Numbered from the stretch's first letter, positions 9,708-21,595 are shown. The stretch: DNA of 64,000 nt from Pinus tabuliformis (GCA_031772625.1 CM062820.1:89450988-89514987), one strand, 5' to 3'. Notes: generated by a model not told the origin, from the sequence alone. Numbers and translations: made by a program.

Positions 9708-11061
9708 TGTTTGGTCAATTCAATGTCCTTGAATTGTAAATCATAAATTGTAAACTAGGGTGCGTCGACTAATGAAGTACAGGTGCAAAATATGTGCTTA
9801 GAAGTTATTCATTAGGTCGTTATCTATTTGTTAATATCTAAACTTAAGATGGGGGTGGTATTTTTCAATTGTATTACTGTCATAATTCTTAGGGATGTTT
9901 GATTAAGTTTCCTAGGAATTAATCTCTATCCAAATAGTTTGTAGATGATGTGAGAGTGGTTTTACTTATGTTAGATTGTTTGGGATTTTTGATCTTGAAT
10001 CTCTATGATGAAGCTCCTAATTTTCTAAGTGAAAAAAGAAACTTATTCTATTAGCTATGAAGGAATACTGTTGAACTCAATTGTTTAAGAGAGGACTTCT
10101 CACTTATTCAATTTTTGCTCAAACAAAGTAACCTAAGCAACATCTATATTGTGAATTGAACACACTTCAATTATGCTGGATAATAAGAAAAATAAAAGAC
10201 CATGAAATACCAGGTATAAAGCAAATTAGATAACAATCTAAACTAGGTATAAAGTAAATTAAAGTTCTTATGCAAATAAAAATTCGCTGGTGAGATCATT
10301 ATGCAGCAATGTCACACAAACCAGAGTAATTGAAGAATTAAAGGAAATTAGATTGTAATTGATTAAAACCCACCATTGTTTGTAGGGGTCCTCCACATAG
10401 CAGTTTAGAGCTTCAAATCAACACAACTCTTGCACACAAAAAAACCAATTCTATTCACACAAAATTCACAAACTGTTCAAAATTGTATCATCCGGCGCGC
10501 ACCCAAATAACAGTGCGGCCATTAGCTTTATAGCAGGTCTCTTTGCATAAATGCATGAATATTTCAAGCCTGATATCTCTATCCTATCTAAACTTATATC
10601 ACTAAACCATAATTTTACTATTCTGAAAGAAAAACGATAAGGTTTCAACTCATCTCAGGTTTTATTCTGCATTAGTCTAGTTGTTGACTTGGAGTTTGAT
10701 CGCGATCTCCTGTGCAAATTTTAGCAAAAAATTTCAAGTGGATAGGAAGGTATCCATGAGGGAGCCATCCTTTATCCATCTGCACCTTTCGTTGCTGACC
10801 TGGAACTCTGGAACCTTGCGAACAATGAAGACAGCTACAGAATCCTGGATTAGCTGCAGAAACACACTGATTCTATAGCCAATTGCAACTTTAATAAATC
10901 AATAGGGTATAAAGTTAAATATGAACAAGAAGACATACTATTGCATACCTTCATCAAAACCTGGTAGATATGGCTTTATTTAAGTGGCAAATATATATAT
11001 GAAAAAAAGAGGATCATTAGGCAAAAAGGATGTCATGGTAGGACAATCTTCAAAATCTACA
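9708..11061 (-). repeat. 3' LTR of element B
   Basis: This is the downstream LTR on the minus strand. It starts next to the polypurine tract at 11062 and ends at 9708. A minus-strand TATA-like GCTATAAAGCT lies near 10525-10535. It aligns along its whole length with 19415-20455 plus 32886-33199. Confidence 0.85.
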
Positions 11062-11075
11062 TTCCCCCAGACTAG
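11062..11075 (-). promoter_or_regulatory. Polypurine tract of element B
   Basis: The minus strand reads CTAGTCTGGGGGAA immediately before the 3' LTR. This is the usual position and composition of the plus-strand primer of Gypsy elements and confirms the minus orientation. Confidence 0.7.
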
Positions 11076-12850
11076 AGATGTTGTATGTTCCCATACACTT
11101 CTTCCTTGTCTTTTGCTTGTGCCTCTTGTTTGTCATCTCCATGTTTCACCGTTTTCTTCTTTTTAGAGGAGATTGGAATTCTAGCCTTCCTCATTAGAAT
11201 TTTGTACTTTAAACTGATTATCTGTCTATGCATAATTCTATTTTCTTTCTTCATCTTTTTGTTTTTCTTATACCAAAAGCTTAGATGTAGGACTAGATTG
11301 TCACTCTTGGAAATCTGTATCTCACTCTGTGTCTTCAAGGCTTTATTTTCATTTTTGAGATATCGATTCAGTGTTTCTGGTTCAAAGATCTCTTACCTCA
11401 AGATGTTTGAGGCCGATTGCTCATTTACCTGGTTGCTTCCTTCTCCAAGGCTCTGAATGATTTCCTTTTTTGTTGTCTCCTTCCTTTCCAGTGACTCTTT
11501 GTAGTCATATATTTCCTGTTGAGTGGGGTCAATACTTGGACTATGTATCAGGCTTCCTAGAGGTGAGATGTAAGGTTGTGGTGATGATCTTGGTGACCCT
11601 TTTGGAGAACTCCCAGAGCTTTCAATTGGCTCATCCCCTATTGGCTCGTTCTCTGTTGGAGTGTTTTCTGTTGGCTCCTCTTCAGTTGGCTCCTTTTCAT
11701 TTGGCTCATTTTCCTCAAGATTAATGTATTCTGTAGTTTTTGAGTTTGTTTGTGGAATCATGCTCAATCTCGTGCTCCTTCTCAACCCTAGGGTTTGTGT
11801 TTTCTGCACTTTCCTCCTCTTATTCTCTGTTTTTTATTCTAGAGGAGAGGTTTTAGTTTGTGAAAATTCTTCTTTACTCGGGCTGGCTTTCTTTCTTCTA
11901 GGGTTTCCCCTCTCCATTCTCTGCAAAATTTTTACTACAGGCAGTTGTTATTCTGTTACCTTTGCCTGAGTTTGAGGTTCTTGTTCCTTTATGATTTTTA
12001 TGATTCTCTTTCTTCGTCTGAGGGCCCTACTGCTACTTGGTTTTTCTGGGGATTTTTCCTCAAAATGGTTCCTTATTAGGAAACTCTCCCAGCATCCCCT
12101 ATACTTCAGAGATGAAATTCGACCAATATTTTTACCAGACCATGATGATACATGGTGTTTTCTCTGCATTGAATTTTCTTCTAAACATGTGTAGCCATTT
12201 TCCTGAGGCTATTCAAGAGGAAATAGGGGAGGTTCATCTGATGATCCTCAAGGAAGTGCATCATCATTCTAACATGATAGAAATACATTTTCCCAAATCT
12301 ACCCTCACAAGTGATAAACTTCTGAAGCATAAGTAATAAGTTTCTCCATTTGTTTTTAAGAGTAGAGCTGGGAATACCTTTTTTGTAGATCGTAGTGTCC
12401 ATGTTCGGATTCTTGAGGAAGACCTTCCAGTCCTCACTGTCAATTCCTCTATTTTTAAACCATTTTTCTCCATTTCTTGCCAACTCGGTGGCCTCACCAA
12501 TCATAGACTCCATTAATGTGAGCTTTATGTCCCCAATTTCAGCCTCCATTCCATTGAATGAGCATGCAAATGTCTTGGTTACCTCCTTGTGGATGCCATT
12601 AAATTTCTCAATGAACTACAACCATTGTCTTATTTTCAGTAGCTCCCTAGTTTGTGGGTACCCCTCTAGGAATTGCTTCCCTGCTGGCTCAGTTCGAACA
12701 ATTACCCCCATGCCAAAGGATGCTTTGCCTCGAAGATTCGATACCTTGATAGGAAAATGGGATTGGTAAGGTTTTCTAGCTGGTAGAAAGATGGAGTGGC
12801 CGTGAAAGATTAGAGGAGTTTAAGAATAGGGAAGAACGGATGGGTTATCA
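11072..12850 (-). CDS. Element B env-position accessory block: globular domain, acidic repeats, coiled coil
   Basis: Downstream of integrase, where Athila elements carry an extra gene, three kinds of sequence follow on the minus strand. The first (about 12850-12180) is a globular domain with ATELARNGEKWFKNRG, EDWKVFLKNP, a KFITCEGRFG segment and NLPYFLLNSLRKMA. The second (11393-11809) is an acidic stretch built of EPTEN/EPIGDEPTE-like units. The third (11072-11338) is a lysine-rich coiled coil. It has the same order as the block in element E (36061-39530) and resembles the two frames of element C. The function is unknown; I see no signal peptide or membrane anchor that would make it a classical envelope. 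It is decayed, with several breaks. Confidence 0.6.
11620..11720 (-). repeat. Short tandem repeats encoding acidic EPTEN-like units
   Basis: On the plus strand, near-copies of a 15-base unit (TTGGCTCmTyTTCwGT type) repeat about six times. They encode runs of (N/E)EP(T/I)(E/G) on the minus strand inside the accessory block of B. Replication slippage is the likely origin. Confidence 0.6.
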
Positions 12851-13370
12851 TAAGGATTATGGGAATGAATCTGACCGTTAGGCGCATTCAAACTTATGAT
12901 TTGGAAATTAATTTGACAGATTTTGCATAAGGTCATGACATGACTTTTAAAGTAGTGGCACATGATATTTTGTTAGGCAGCCATTGCCCTTGGGTTATAA
13001 TGATTGCACTTTAGTACTATATCTTCTTAATCATACATGTTATATAACCTTCCCTATTATTAAAGTAAAGCTACACGTACCATTAATTTTGTATTGCTAA
13101 CCTTATTTATTGTCCTTTCATCTCCTATAGGTGCTTTGCTGTCAACTATCCTTTAATCCAGATCACCAAGAATCCTTGTAGACTTCAAAATTATTAGGTT
13201 GCAGAAATTTGTTTAGCTGCGGAAACTTGCCCAAGCTACGGAAAGTTGTTGATTCTGCAGCTTAAGAGAAAGAAGGATTTAGTATATGAACCTTATTGTT
13301 TTTTATTTTTTTTTTATTTTGAAAAGAAAATTTGAAGTTCCATCAAGTTGGTTTTCACTTTAAACTTTCT

Positions 13371-13411
13371 GTATAAACATGCCAACAACATGTTGGTTTT
13401 CATGTTTATAC
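13371..13411. repeat. Near-perfect inverted repeat (hairpin)
   Basis: GTATAAACATGCCAACAACA is followed by its near inverse, TGTTGGTTTTCATGTTTATAC, so the strand can fold into a hairpin of about 17-18 paired bases with a small internal bulge. It lies between integrase and the accessory block of element B. Confidence 0.6.
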
Positions 13412-13430
13412 ATTTTTTTTCATATTAGTA

Positions 13431-13452
13431 TATGTATGTATGTATGTATGTA

Positions 13453-13515
<63 letters not shown>

Positions 13516-13534
13516 ATACACACACACACACACA
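13431..13534. repeat. Compound microsatellite TATG/TG/CA
   Basis: Runs of TATG units (with a short TA run inside) pass into about eleven TG units and then, after TATA, nine CA units. The TG and CA runs are inverse to each other and could fold back. Confidence 0.9.
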
Positions 13535-13608
13535 TAATTTATTTATTATATTATTATTATTATTTTCTTTTTCTTTTTTTTATTGAAGAACAAACTGAAT
13601 GAAAATTT

Positions 13609-14880
13609 CTAAGGTGGAAAAGAAGAAGAATTTGACTTGACCATCTTCAGTTCTGAATTATCTTGGAACATTTTAACAAATTCCTCTCTTGTTAATGGTT
13701 TCTGGAAAAGCTTGAGTTGATGTCCATTTACTAATAGAAGAGTTCTCTCTTTGTCAATAGTCCTAATTCTGATTGCACCATCGTCAAAGACATTCTCAAC
13801 CTCATAAGGTCCAAGCCAATGGGTTTGGAATTTCCCTTGAAATTTTTTGAGTTTTGAATCAAAAAGCAATGCCCAATCTCCCGGATGAAACTTCCTTTCT
13901 TTAATGTACATATCATGCCATCTTGACCTCTGTTGTTCCACTAAGATGGTCCTCCAGAAGGCCTCTTGTCTGATTTCATCGAGCTCATTTAATTGTGTCA
14001 TCCTTTGCTTATGGGCTTCTGACAAGTTAAGATCTAACTGGATTTTTGTCTTATAGGTCTAGATCTGGAACTCTATTGGAAGTAAAACTTTCTTCCCATA
14101 AACAAGTTCATAGGGAGTATGTCCTGTAGTATTCCTCCATTTAGTTCTGTAGGCCCATAAGGCTTCTGGAAGCTTTTCCACCCAGTCTTTCTTGTGTAGA
14201 TGTAAAGTCTTTGTAAGGATAGCCTCGATCACCTTATTTGTGGACTCAACTTGTCCATTGGCTTGTGGATGGTATGGAGTTGACTTCTGATTTTTTATCT
14301 TGTATTGGTCCACAAGCTTCTGCAGTAGTCTGGATGTGAAGTATGTCCCTTGATCTGTTACAATTTCTCTTGGAACACCAAAATGAGTAAAAATATCCTC
14401 AAAAAGAAATGAAACTACAGTATTTTCAGTAGCAAAAGGAAGTGCTTTAGCTTCTATCCATTTAGTGACATAATCAGTACATACCATAATATACTTCTTT
14501 TGCTTTGAAGGCGGGCTGATTGGTCCAACAAAATCTAGTGCCCATTTTTCAAATGGTTTGATAAGTACCTATGGTTGCAATGGCATCTCATTTGAATGAG
14601 TAGGTTTACCCATTCTCTAACAACTGTCACATATTTTAACATCTTCCTTGGTGTCCCTGAAAATGGAAGGCCAATAATATCCTAAAAGCAGGATTTTGTA
14701 AGCAGTTCTCTTGCCAGAAAAATGTCCTCCACATGGCTTATCGTGACAAGCTTTTAGTATCTCTGGTATTTTGTCCTCCCGAACACATCTTCTAATGATG
14801 AGGTTTGGTCCTATCTTGTATAATTCCTCATTTATCCATGAATAGGATGTGCTATTGTGGACTATTCTTCTTTTTCCTCT
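13609..14880 (-). CDS. Element B integrase
   Basis: Strand-transfer enzyme that inserts the element's DNA into chromosomes. Minus-strand pieces in order: remains of the zinc-binding head (14880-14490), then the catalytic core with CTDYVTKWIEAK, PREIVTDQG, YHPQANGQVESTNK and TPYELVYGK. Last comes the C-terminal part with the HWLGPYEV and VNGHQLKLF pieces typical of Athila integrases (14025-13609). It lies just downstream of RNase H, as is normal. It is decayed, with several breaks. Confidence 0.8.
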
Positions 14881-14904
14881 ACGAGATAAATGAAATGGAA
14901 TTTT

Positions 14905-16480
14905 TCATGTGGCCAAATAGTTAGCAGTATCTGCATACCAAGGTGATTTTGTAGATACTGCAAAAATATATTCATCAAGAAATTTATCTTCTACGGGTTG
15001 ATCATTGTTTTCATTTTGTATTCTAGATAGAAAATCAGAAATTGTGTTTTGTTTTCCTAGCCTACCTAGAATGGTTATGTTGAATTCTTGTAAAAGTAGA
15101 AGCCATCTAGTTATTCTTCCATTAGTGGTTGGTTTATTCATTAGGTATCTAATGGCAGAATGGTCTGTGTGGACAAAATTTTCATATCTAGTTATATAAT
15201 GTCTGAATTTATTAATGGCATGAACTACAACTAAGAACTCCTTTTTGGTTACAGTATAATTTAACTCCACAGGGGTTAAATTTTTACTACTATAATAAAT
15301 GGCATAAGGAGTGAGATCTTTCTGTCCTAAAACAACTCCTAAGGTTGAATCTGAATCATCTATTGAGATATGGAAAGACAATTTCTAGTTAGGTCCTTTT
15401 AAGATGGGTGCTTCAGAAATTCTCTTTTTCAAAGTTTCAAAAGCAACTTGACATTCGGAATCCCAACTGAATTCACAGTCTTTGGTGAGTAATTTAAAGA
15501 GTGGGGATGCAGATTTTGTGAAGTTTTCTATAAATCTTCTATAGTATCCAGTAAAACCGAGAAAACTTCTAACATCCTGTTGACAACTTGGCACTGATAA
15601 CTTGGAAATGACTTCCACCTTAGATGAGTCTACCTTAATTCCATCTCTGGAAATATGGTGACCTAAAACAATTCCCTCATTAAACATCATGAAACATTTT
15701 TCATGGATTAATGAGAGGTTTGTTTCTTGACATCTTATTAAGACTTTTTCCAAATTTTCTAGTGCTTCATTGAAAGAATCCCCATAGACTGTGAAATCAT
15801 CCATGTACACTTCAACACAATCATGGATAAGGTCAGAGAAAATGTCGAGGACTGCCTTTTGGAATGTTGCTAGAGCATTACATAACCCAAAGGGAACTAC
15901 CCAGTAAGCATAATTTCCCCATGTACAAGTGAACGTGGTTTTATCCTAATCTTCAGGGGCTACCTGAATCTAGTTGTATCCACTGAACCCGTCCAAGAAG
16001 GAAAAATATTTTTTCCCTACTAAAGTATCTAAGACCTGGTCTATGAAAGGTAACGGAAAGTGGTATTTTAATGTTGCTTTGTTCAACTCCCTGTAATCTA
16101 TGCATACTCTCCATTTTCCATTATTTTTAGGGATGAATACTAGGGGTGAAACCCACTAACTGTCAGATATTGGATAGATGAAATTTACATTTAATAATTT
16201 CTGCAATTCTTCCTTAACAATTTCTTTTATATTTGGGTTCATTCTTCACTGATGTTGTCTAACTGGTCTTGCATTTTGTTCAATGTAAATATGATGTATG
16301 CAATTTTTAGGATGAATCCCTCTCATGTCAATGTATTCCCCTGCAAAAGCAGAAGAATGTTTCTACAAAATTTCTATCAATTATTTCTTTTGCATGTCTT
16401 CCAAGTTTTCATTGACATTCAAGGTTTTCCTTGGAAAGATTTCTATCGAGGAATTCCCAAAATTTTCCATGGACAACAAT
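14905..16480 (-). CDS. Element B reverse transcriptase and RNase H
   Basis: Copies the element RNA into DNA and removes the RNA strand. Reading down the minus strand: NGKWRVCIDYRELNKA, FSFLDGFSGYN, VPFGLCNALATFQ, VEVYMDDFTVYGDSF (the YxDD catalytic box), LGFTGYYRRFIENF, then RNase H with the ISIDDSDSTLGVVLGQ and GRITRWLLLLQEF segments. The FLDGFSGYN wording and PEDQDKTTFTC are typical of the Athila lineage. It is decayed, with several breaks. Confidence 0.85.
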
Positions 16481-16646
16481 GATACTTGTTTATAGGAGAG
16501 ATATTCATTTCAACTACGTTCATAATGCGAGGAAGATTCATTATTTTCTAGTAAATTTAAAAGTTTGTCTTCCTCTTTCATTTTTTCAGTGAAAAAAATA
16601 GGTTGTATATCTTCTCCATCTTCTATCCATTCTTCAGTTTCTATAT

Positions 16647-17120
16647 CTATTGTTGTTCTTGAAGGGGGCTATAATGTAAATTTCTTGTATAATTTCCATA
16701 TGAGATAAACATATTACCTGACCTACAGCCGATAAAAGCATCTACTGTAGCCAACCAATGTCTTCCTAGAATTAATGGATGTCCTCCTAGATTATTCTTG
16801 GGTGTTAAGACCATGAAATCAACAGGATATTCCCAAGAATCTAAAGATACACAAACATCCTCTAACACACCATCTGGTTTAATAATAGATCTATCTACTA
16901 ATTGAAATAAGGTTGGTGTGTATTGAAGGTTAGGAAGCCTAAGTGTGTCCATAACTTGTTTTCTCATTATGTTTATGGCTGCTCCTAGGTCAATCAGTGT
17001 GTTTGGTATTTCAGTTCCATGGATGTGAATTTTTACAATGGGGCTTATAGGGTCTACATCATAATGTCTGCAATTTTTCCAACTAACTGAATTATTTTTA
17101 TATCCTTTCTTCTTTTCCAT
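16647..17120 (-). CDS. Element B aspartic protease region
   Basis: Cleaves the Gag-Pol polyprotein in this family. The pieces TLIDLGAAINIM and HPLILGRHWLATVDAFIGC match the Athila protease, including the active-site neighbourhood and the G-R-x-W-L-A-T end motif. It follows gag and precedes reverse transcriptase in the usual order. Confidence 0.75.
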   Translation of the reverse strand: MEKKKGYKNNSVSWKNCRHYDVDPISPIVKIHIHGTEIPNTLIDLGAAINIMRKQVMDTLRLPNLQYTPTLFQLVDRSIIKPDGVLEDVCVSLDSWEYPVDFMVLTPKNNLGGHPLILGRHWLATVDAFIGCRSGNMFISYGNYTRNLHYSPLQEQQ

Positions 17121-19330
17121 GATTGTTGTCTATTAATTCCTTAATTGTTTTTGCAAAAATTGGTATTTCTTTTATGGCTTGTAATAAATGAATCTTAATA
17201 CAAACATTTCTCAATTCATCCATCATATTATAATCATGCAAGATAATTTGTTTTTCTACTCCTCCATTGCATTTCAACCTTTCTGGGAAAGGTGATTTAA
17301 CTGATATCGAGGGTTGTTCTATAATAGGAGCATCTACGGGAATTTCTTCTATTTTTTTAGTTTCTTTTTGAGGTAGAGAAGTCTCCCCTTCTTCTGATTG
17401 ATTTTTATGTTTTCGAAGATCGGATTTTGTTTTTTGAATGACAACAGGAGGGTTTTTTGGTAATACTCTTCTAGACCTTAATTGGACATTGTTTAGGTCT
17501 AGTGGAGTTATTACATAAGTTTTAGGATTCTGACCCTCCATGTTGTATACTGGTTGTTGTGGTATCTTATTTTTAGGATTTGGAAGTGGTTGAGCGGGTA
17601 GTTGATTTGATTTTTGTGGAAATAGTAGGGAAAGTTGCGGGTTTTGATTCTGAATTGGGACTTGTGGCAATTTATTAGCTTGAGGAATTTGATTAGAAGG
17701 AGGTAAGAATTGTGGTGGAAGGTAGGATGGTGAGTATTGTTGATACTGAGCATAGGCTCCATAAGGATTTTACCATCCTTGATTCCAAGGTTGTGATTGT
17801 GGCAGAGCCCAAGGATACTAGGCTGAATTCCAATTACTTTGTGAAGAATGGGAAAATTGTTGTGGTCTAAATCCTTGTGATTGATTTGGTTGGGGGTTTT
17901 TCCATGGTCTTTTGGCTATAAAGTAGAGAGGGTCTACTAGTTTTGAGATTCCTTCATCATTGAATACAACCTTAAGACTTGGTAAGGATGGACATTCCTT
18001 TGTATCATGATTATCTACACATATGACACAAGTTTCTATGGATTTTGAGTCTAAGGGACACTCTCTTAGAGCATGTTTCTTCTGAAATTTGGGATAGAAG
18101 ATAGATAATGCAACATTTTCAGAATTTTTCTTGCTTTGTATTTTAAGGGTGTCTATCTGCTCACTTAGGCTCCCTAAAATATTTTTTTTAAGGTATCAAG
18201 TAAATTTTCTATTTCTACCATGCTAACTCTCCCAGCTGCAGACTTGTTTATTCTCGATAAGAGAGGGTCTCTCAGACTCTTTCCAACTCTTGCTTTGCCC
18301 CTTGAGATATGTACACATAAATCACAAATATCTACAAATGATAGTTGAGAAATATCTCATTTCCTAGTTAGATTAAGGAGATCGATCCATTCATCATTAA
18401 CGACTCTGAGTAAAAGAGATTTTAAGGTTTCTTCATCCAAAATATCCATTTTTTCTCTTTTAACATTATAAACAAACCTTTCTACCAGGTCTTCAAGATT
18501 CTCATACTCTTTTGTGTCATTTTGAAGACTTCATTTTACAATAATCTCTATACTTGCCTAAGAAAGCCTCTTTCATTTGATCCCATGTTGTTATAGAATG
18601 CACTCCTAGACTCATGAACAATTTTAATGTTGAGTCTTTTAACGTGGCGGGGACCAATTTCAACTTTTGAGCATCATGCAGATAATCATATGATCTGCAT
18701 AATACTTTAAATTCGAAGAGAAATGTCTCTGGATCTTCGTTTCTTTTCTTGTGGAAATTAGGAAGAATCGTGGGTGATATATTTATCATTGTGAGGGTTG
18801 TATCTTCATCAAGAATAGGGAATCCTGAAGGATGTTGATTTCCTCTGCCTCTACCCCCTCCTCTACCTCTATCTCTTCCTCTTCCTCTACCTCCAATCCT
18901 ATCTTCTTTACCATGGACATTGTGTACTTCTCCTTCCCCTTCTTCAGCCATGATAGATTCTTCAGAACTAATATAGTGTTCTTCTAATCTTTTTGGCTCC
19001 TCTATCAATGGTTGTCCAAAATAAGTTTCCAATTTCTCTTTTTCACTAGGAATTTCTAATTCTTCACTGAAAATTTGTTCACCAATGGGGGATAGAAAGA
19101 TTACTCCTATGGTTGGGGATGCGGGATTTTCTTCAATTACAACTTCAGTAGAAGAAGTATGTGAAGTTTTGGATTGAATTTATGATCTTGAGACATCAGG
19201 AAGTCTTTGTTGACCTCTAAATGGAATTCGGGTTTGAGTAGGTGGTGTGGAATCTCGAAATCGTGGTGAGGTGAGTGGATTTGTGGGAATAAAACTCCGT
19301 CCTCATCCTAAAAATCTACCCCTAGAGTCT
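17098..19330 (-). CDS. Element B gag
   Basis: Capsid/nucleocapsid precursor region. From 19032 downward it shows a glycine/arginine-rich RGRGRDRGRGGG stretch, then the capsid segment NEDPETFLFEFKVLCRSYDY, LKLVPATLKDSTLKLFMSL and TTWDQMKEAFLGKY. This is the retrotransposon-gag pattern of Athila. A proline/glutamine/asparagine-rich tail reaches the protease. It is decayed, with several breaks. Confidence 0.75.
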
Positions 19331-19393
19331 CTATCCCTACGCATGTCATGTTTTAAATTAATGATGGTTTTTTTTTTTACTTCTAATTGTATT

Positions 19394-19411
19394 TCCCTGG
19401 CAACAACGCCA
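19394..19411 (-). promoter_or_regulatory. Primer-binding site of element B (tRNA-Asp type)
   Basis: The minus strand reads TGGCGTTGTTGCCAGGGA three bases after the 5' LTR. It resembles the plant tRNA-Asp primer site TGGCGCCGTTGCCGGGGA (15 of 18), the primer generally used by Athila elements. Confidence 0.7.
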
Positions 19412-19414
19412 AAA

Positions 19415-20455
19415 TGTTTGGTCAATTCAATGTCCTTGAATTGTCAATCATAAATTGTCAACCAAGGTGCATAGATTGATGAAGTACAGGTGCAAAATAT
19501 GTGTTTAGAAGTTATTCATTAGGTCATTATGTATTTGTTAAGATATAAACTTAAGATGGGGGTAGTACTTGTCAATTGTATTAGTGTCGTAATTCTTAGG
19601 GATGTTTGATTAAGTTTCCTAGGAATTAATCTATATCCAATTAGTTTGTAGATGATGTGAGAGCGGTTTTACTTATGTTAGATTTTTTGGGATTTTTGAT
19701 CTTGAATCTCTATGCTGCAGCTCCTAATTTTATAAGTGCAAAAATAAACTTATTCTATCATCTATGAAGGAATATTGTTGAACTCAATTTCTTAGGAGAG
19801 GACTTCTCACTTATTCAATTTTTGCTCAAACAAAGTAACCCAAGAAACATCTGTATTGTGAATTGAACACACTTCAATTATGGTAGATAATAAGAAAAGT
19901 AAAATACCATGCAGTACTAGGTATAAAGAAAATTAGATAACAGTCTAAACTAGGTATAAAGAAAATTAAAGTTCTTATGCAGATAACAATTCGTTGGCAA
20001 GATCATTATGCAGCATTATCACACGAAACAAAGAATTGAAGAATTAAAGGAAATCATATTGTAATTGATTAAAACCTGCCACTGTTTGTAGGGGCCCTCC
20101 ACATAGCAGTTCAGACCTTAAAATCAACACAACGCCTGCACACAACAAAACCAATTCTATTCAGACAGAATTCACAAACTGTTCACAATTATATCATTTG
20201 ATGCGCACCCAAATAACAATGCGGTGAATAGCTTTATAGCATGTCTCTTGGCACAATTATATGAATATTTCAAGCCTAATATCTCTAACCTATCTAAAAT
20301 TATATCACTAAATCATCATTTTTCTATTCTGAAAGAAAAATGATAAGGTTTCAACTGATCTCGTGTTCTGTTCTGCGTTAATCGGCGATTGACTTGGAGT
20401 TTGACCACGATCTCCTGTGCTTCTTTTAACAAACAGTTTCAAGTGGACAGGAAGG
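19415..20455 (-). repeat. 5' LTR of element B, promoter-distal part (left of the element A insertion)
   Basis: The 1041-bp left piece of the 5' LTR. It ends at 20455 in GAAGG, the target duplicated by element A. The rest of this LTR is at 32886-33199. Confidence 0.85.
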
Positions 20456-20709
20456 TGTTGTGGCCAGCAACAACCCCCCTTCTTATTTAGTGATATTACT
20501 AACACCAAATAAGTGGGGACCCTTCGTCAAAAATTTAAAAAATCAATTAGTGCTTGTATTTCCTTTTTAATAAAACTTACCACCATAAACTTAGGAAAAT
20601 ATCCTTGAAAAATAAAAAAACCTAAGTTTTATGATAAAGTAGAATTACTCCTTAGGAAATATCGCATCAAAAAAAGATAATGGATACCTCCTTACAAGTA
20701 AGAGTCTAA

Positions 20710-21010
20710 GATTGCGAGATCGTGATATGGGACTACAAACATATATCGCATCGCATGCATCAAAGACCGCTTACGTTGAAAAACTTCAAACTGTCGATAT
20801 GCGATATCGCATATCGCAAATCGCATTTTGTAAAAAACAGATTAACGAAAATTGTCATATGCCACGCTCATGCGATATTACGATATTACGATATTGAGAT
20901 TTTGTGATAGAGCGGTAGAGTGATAATGCGATATAGCAAGCTAGCAACCTTGCGATGTTGAGATCTGTGATATTGCAAAGCAAATCACAAAATCACTTCA
21001 TCGCAGATCT
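20710..21010. repeat. GCGATA/TATCGC word cluster in 5' LTR of A
   Basis: The words GCGATAT, TATCGCA and variants recur dozens of times on both strands, with palindromes such as ATATGCGATATCGCATAT near 20797-20820. The same patch is in the 3' LTR (30470-30790). The spacing is irregular, so it is not a simple tandem array. Confidence 0.75.
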
Positions 21011-21088
21011 TTTAGGCTCGTCATTCGAAAAAGTATTTTCCATAAACTGAGACCTGGTTATGCGCTTTAATGCTAATTAATGAGTTAG

Positions 21089-21595
21089 TTGCCAGTCATT
21101 AATGGAATATGGTTTTGTGCTTATCGAAAAGCCAGTTCATGTAAGGTGGTATATTTTATATGTCTTCGGCATTTAAAGCTTTCCCGTCACCTTTTTCTTA
21201 TCATGAATCTCACCTCATTTGTAAACTGCAGGAACGGAGAACATAGAAACATACAAAGCAGTACGCAGGATATGATGGGAAAGAAAGGCAAAGCCCCGAG
21301 CTCTAAAGAGAAAGAAATGGCACCCATGTATATAGACACTGCCTGTAACGGAGACGCTGGTATTGCTACTTGGGAAGGCATGTATAGTCTACTTGAGGAA
21401 GACAATCCCAGAGTGATGGAGGTTGAGGCTACTGTAGGCTCACATAATTCTTCTGAGGCATCCATTACAGAGCTAGCTTGTTCGTTCTTACACAGGATAG
21501 CGGCGAGGCCCAAGATTCTCCCATACACAGACATGGTTAAAAGGGTACTAGACAGCGTTGACATAAAAAACAGACAGTTTAAGACTCAGGGTTAA
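21089..21595 (+). CDS. Accessory frame inside the 5' LTR of element A (168 codons)
   Basis: This open frame lies in U3, upstream of the TATA box, and has a counterpart at the same place in the 3' LTR. The last 95 or so codons look coding: MYIDTACNGDAG, IATWEGMYSLLEED and RPKILPYTDMVKRVLDS-DIKNRQF. A pyrimidine-rich stretch ending in CTGCAG at 21226-21231 resembles a 3' splice site, so the real coding part may start near 21232. The P-x-(I/V)-L-P ... D-(I/M)-x-x-R core resembles the minus-strand frame at 48.4-50.1 kb and, more weakly, the 720-codon frame of C. I infer a remnant of the shared accessory family carried by the LTR. Its function is unknown. Confidence 0.4.
   Translation: MPVINGIWFCAYRKASSCKVVYFICLRHLKLSRHLFLIMNLTSFVNCRNGEHRNIQSSTQDMMGKKGKAPSSKEKEMAPMYIDTACNGDAGIATWEGMYSLLEEDNPRVMEVEATVGSHNSSEASITELACSFLHRIAARPKILPYTDMVKRVLDSVDIKNRQFKTQG

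Larger units (their letters stand above)
12851..13608 (-). other. Non-coding gap between integrase and accessory block of element B
   Basis: No convincing frame is present. It holds a 41-bp inverted repeat (13371-13411) and a long simple repeat (13431-13534). In Athila elements this interval separates pol from the env-position gene. Confidence 0.5.

Noticed and set aside
21187-21564. Minus-strand 125-codon frames opposite the A LTR frames (also 30954-31331)
   Set aside because: Mirror images of the plus-strand frame in the same codon phase; the plus strand has the family-like motif.
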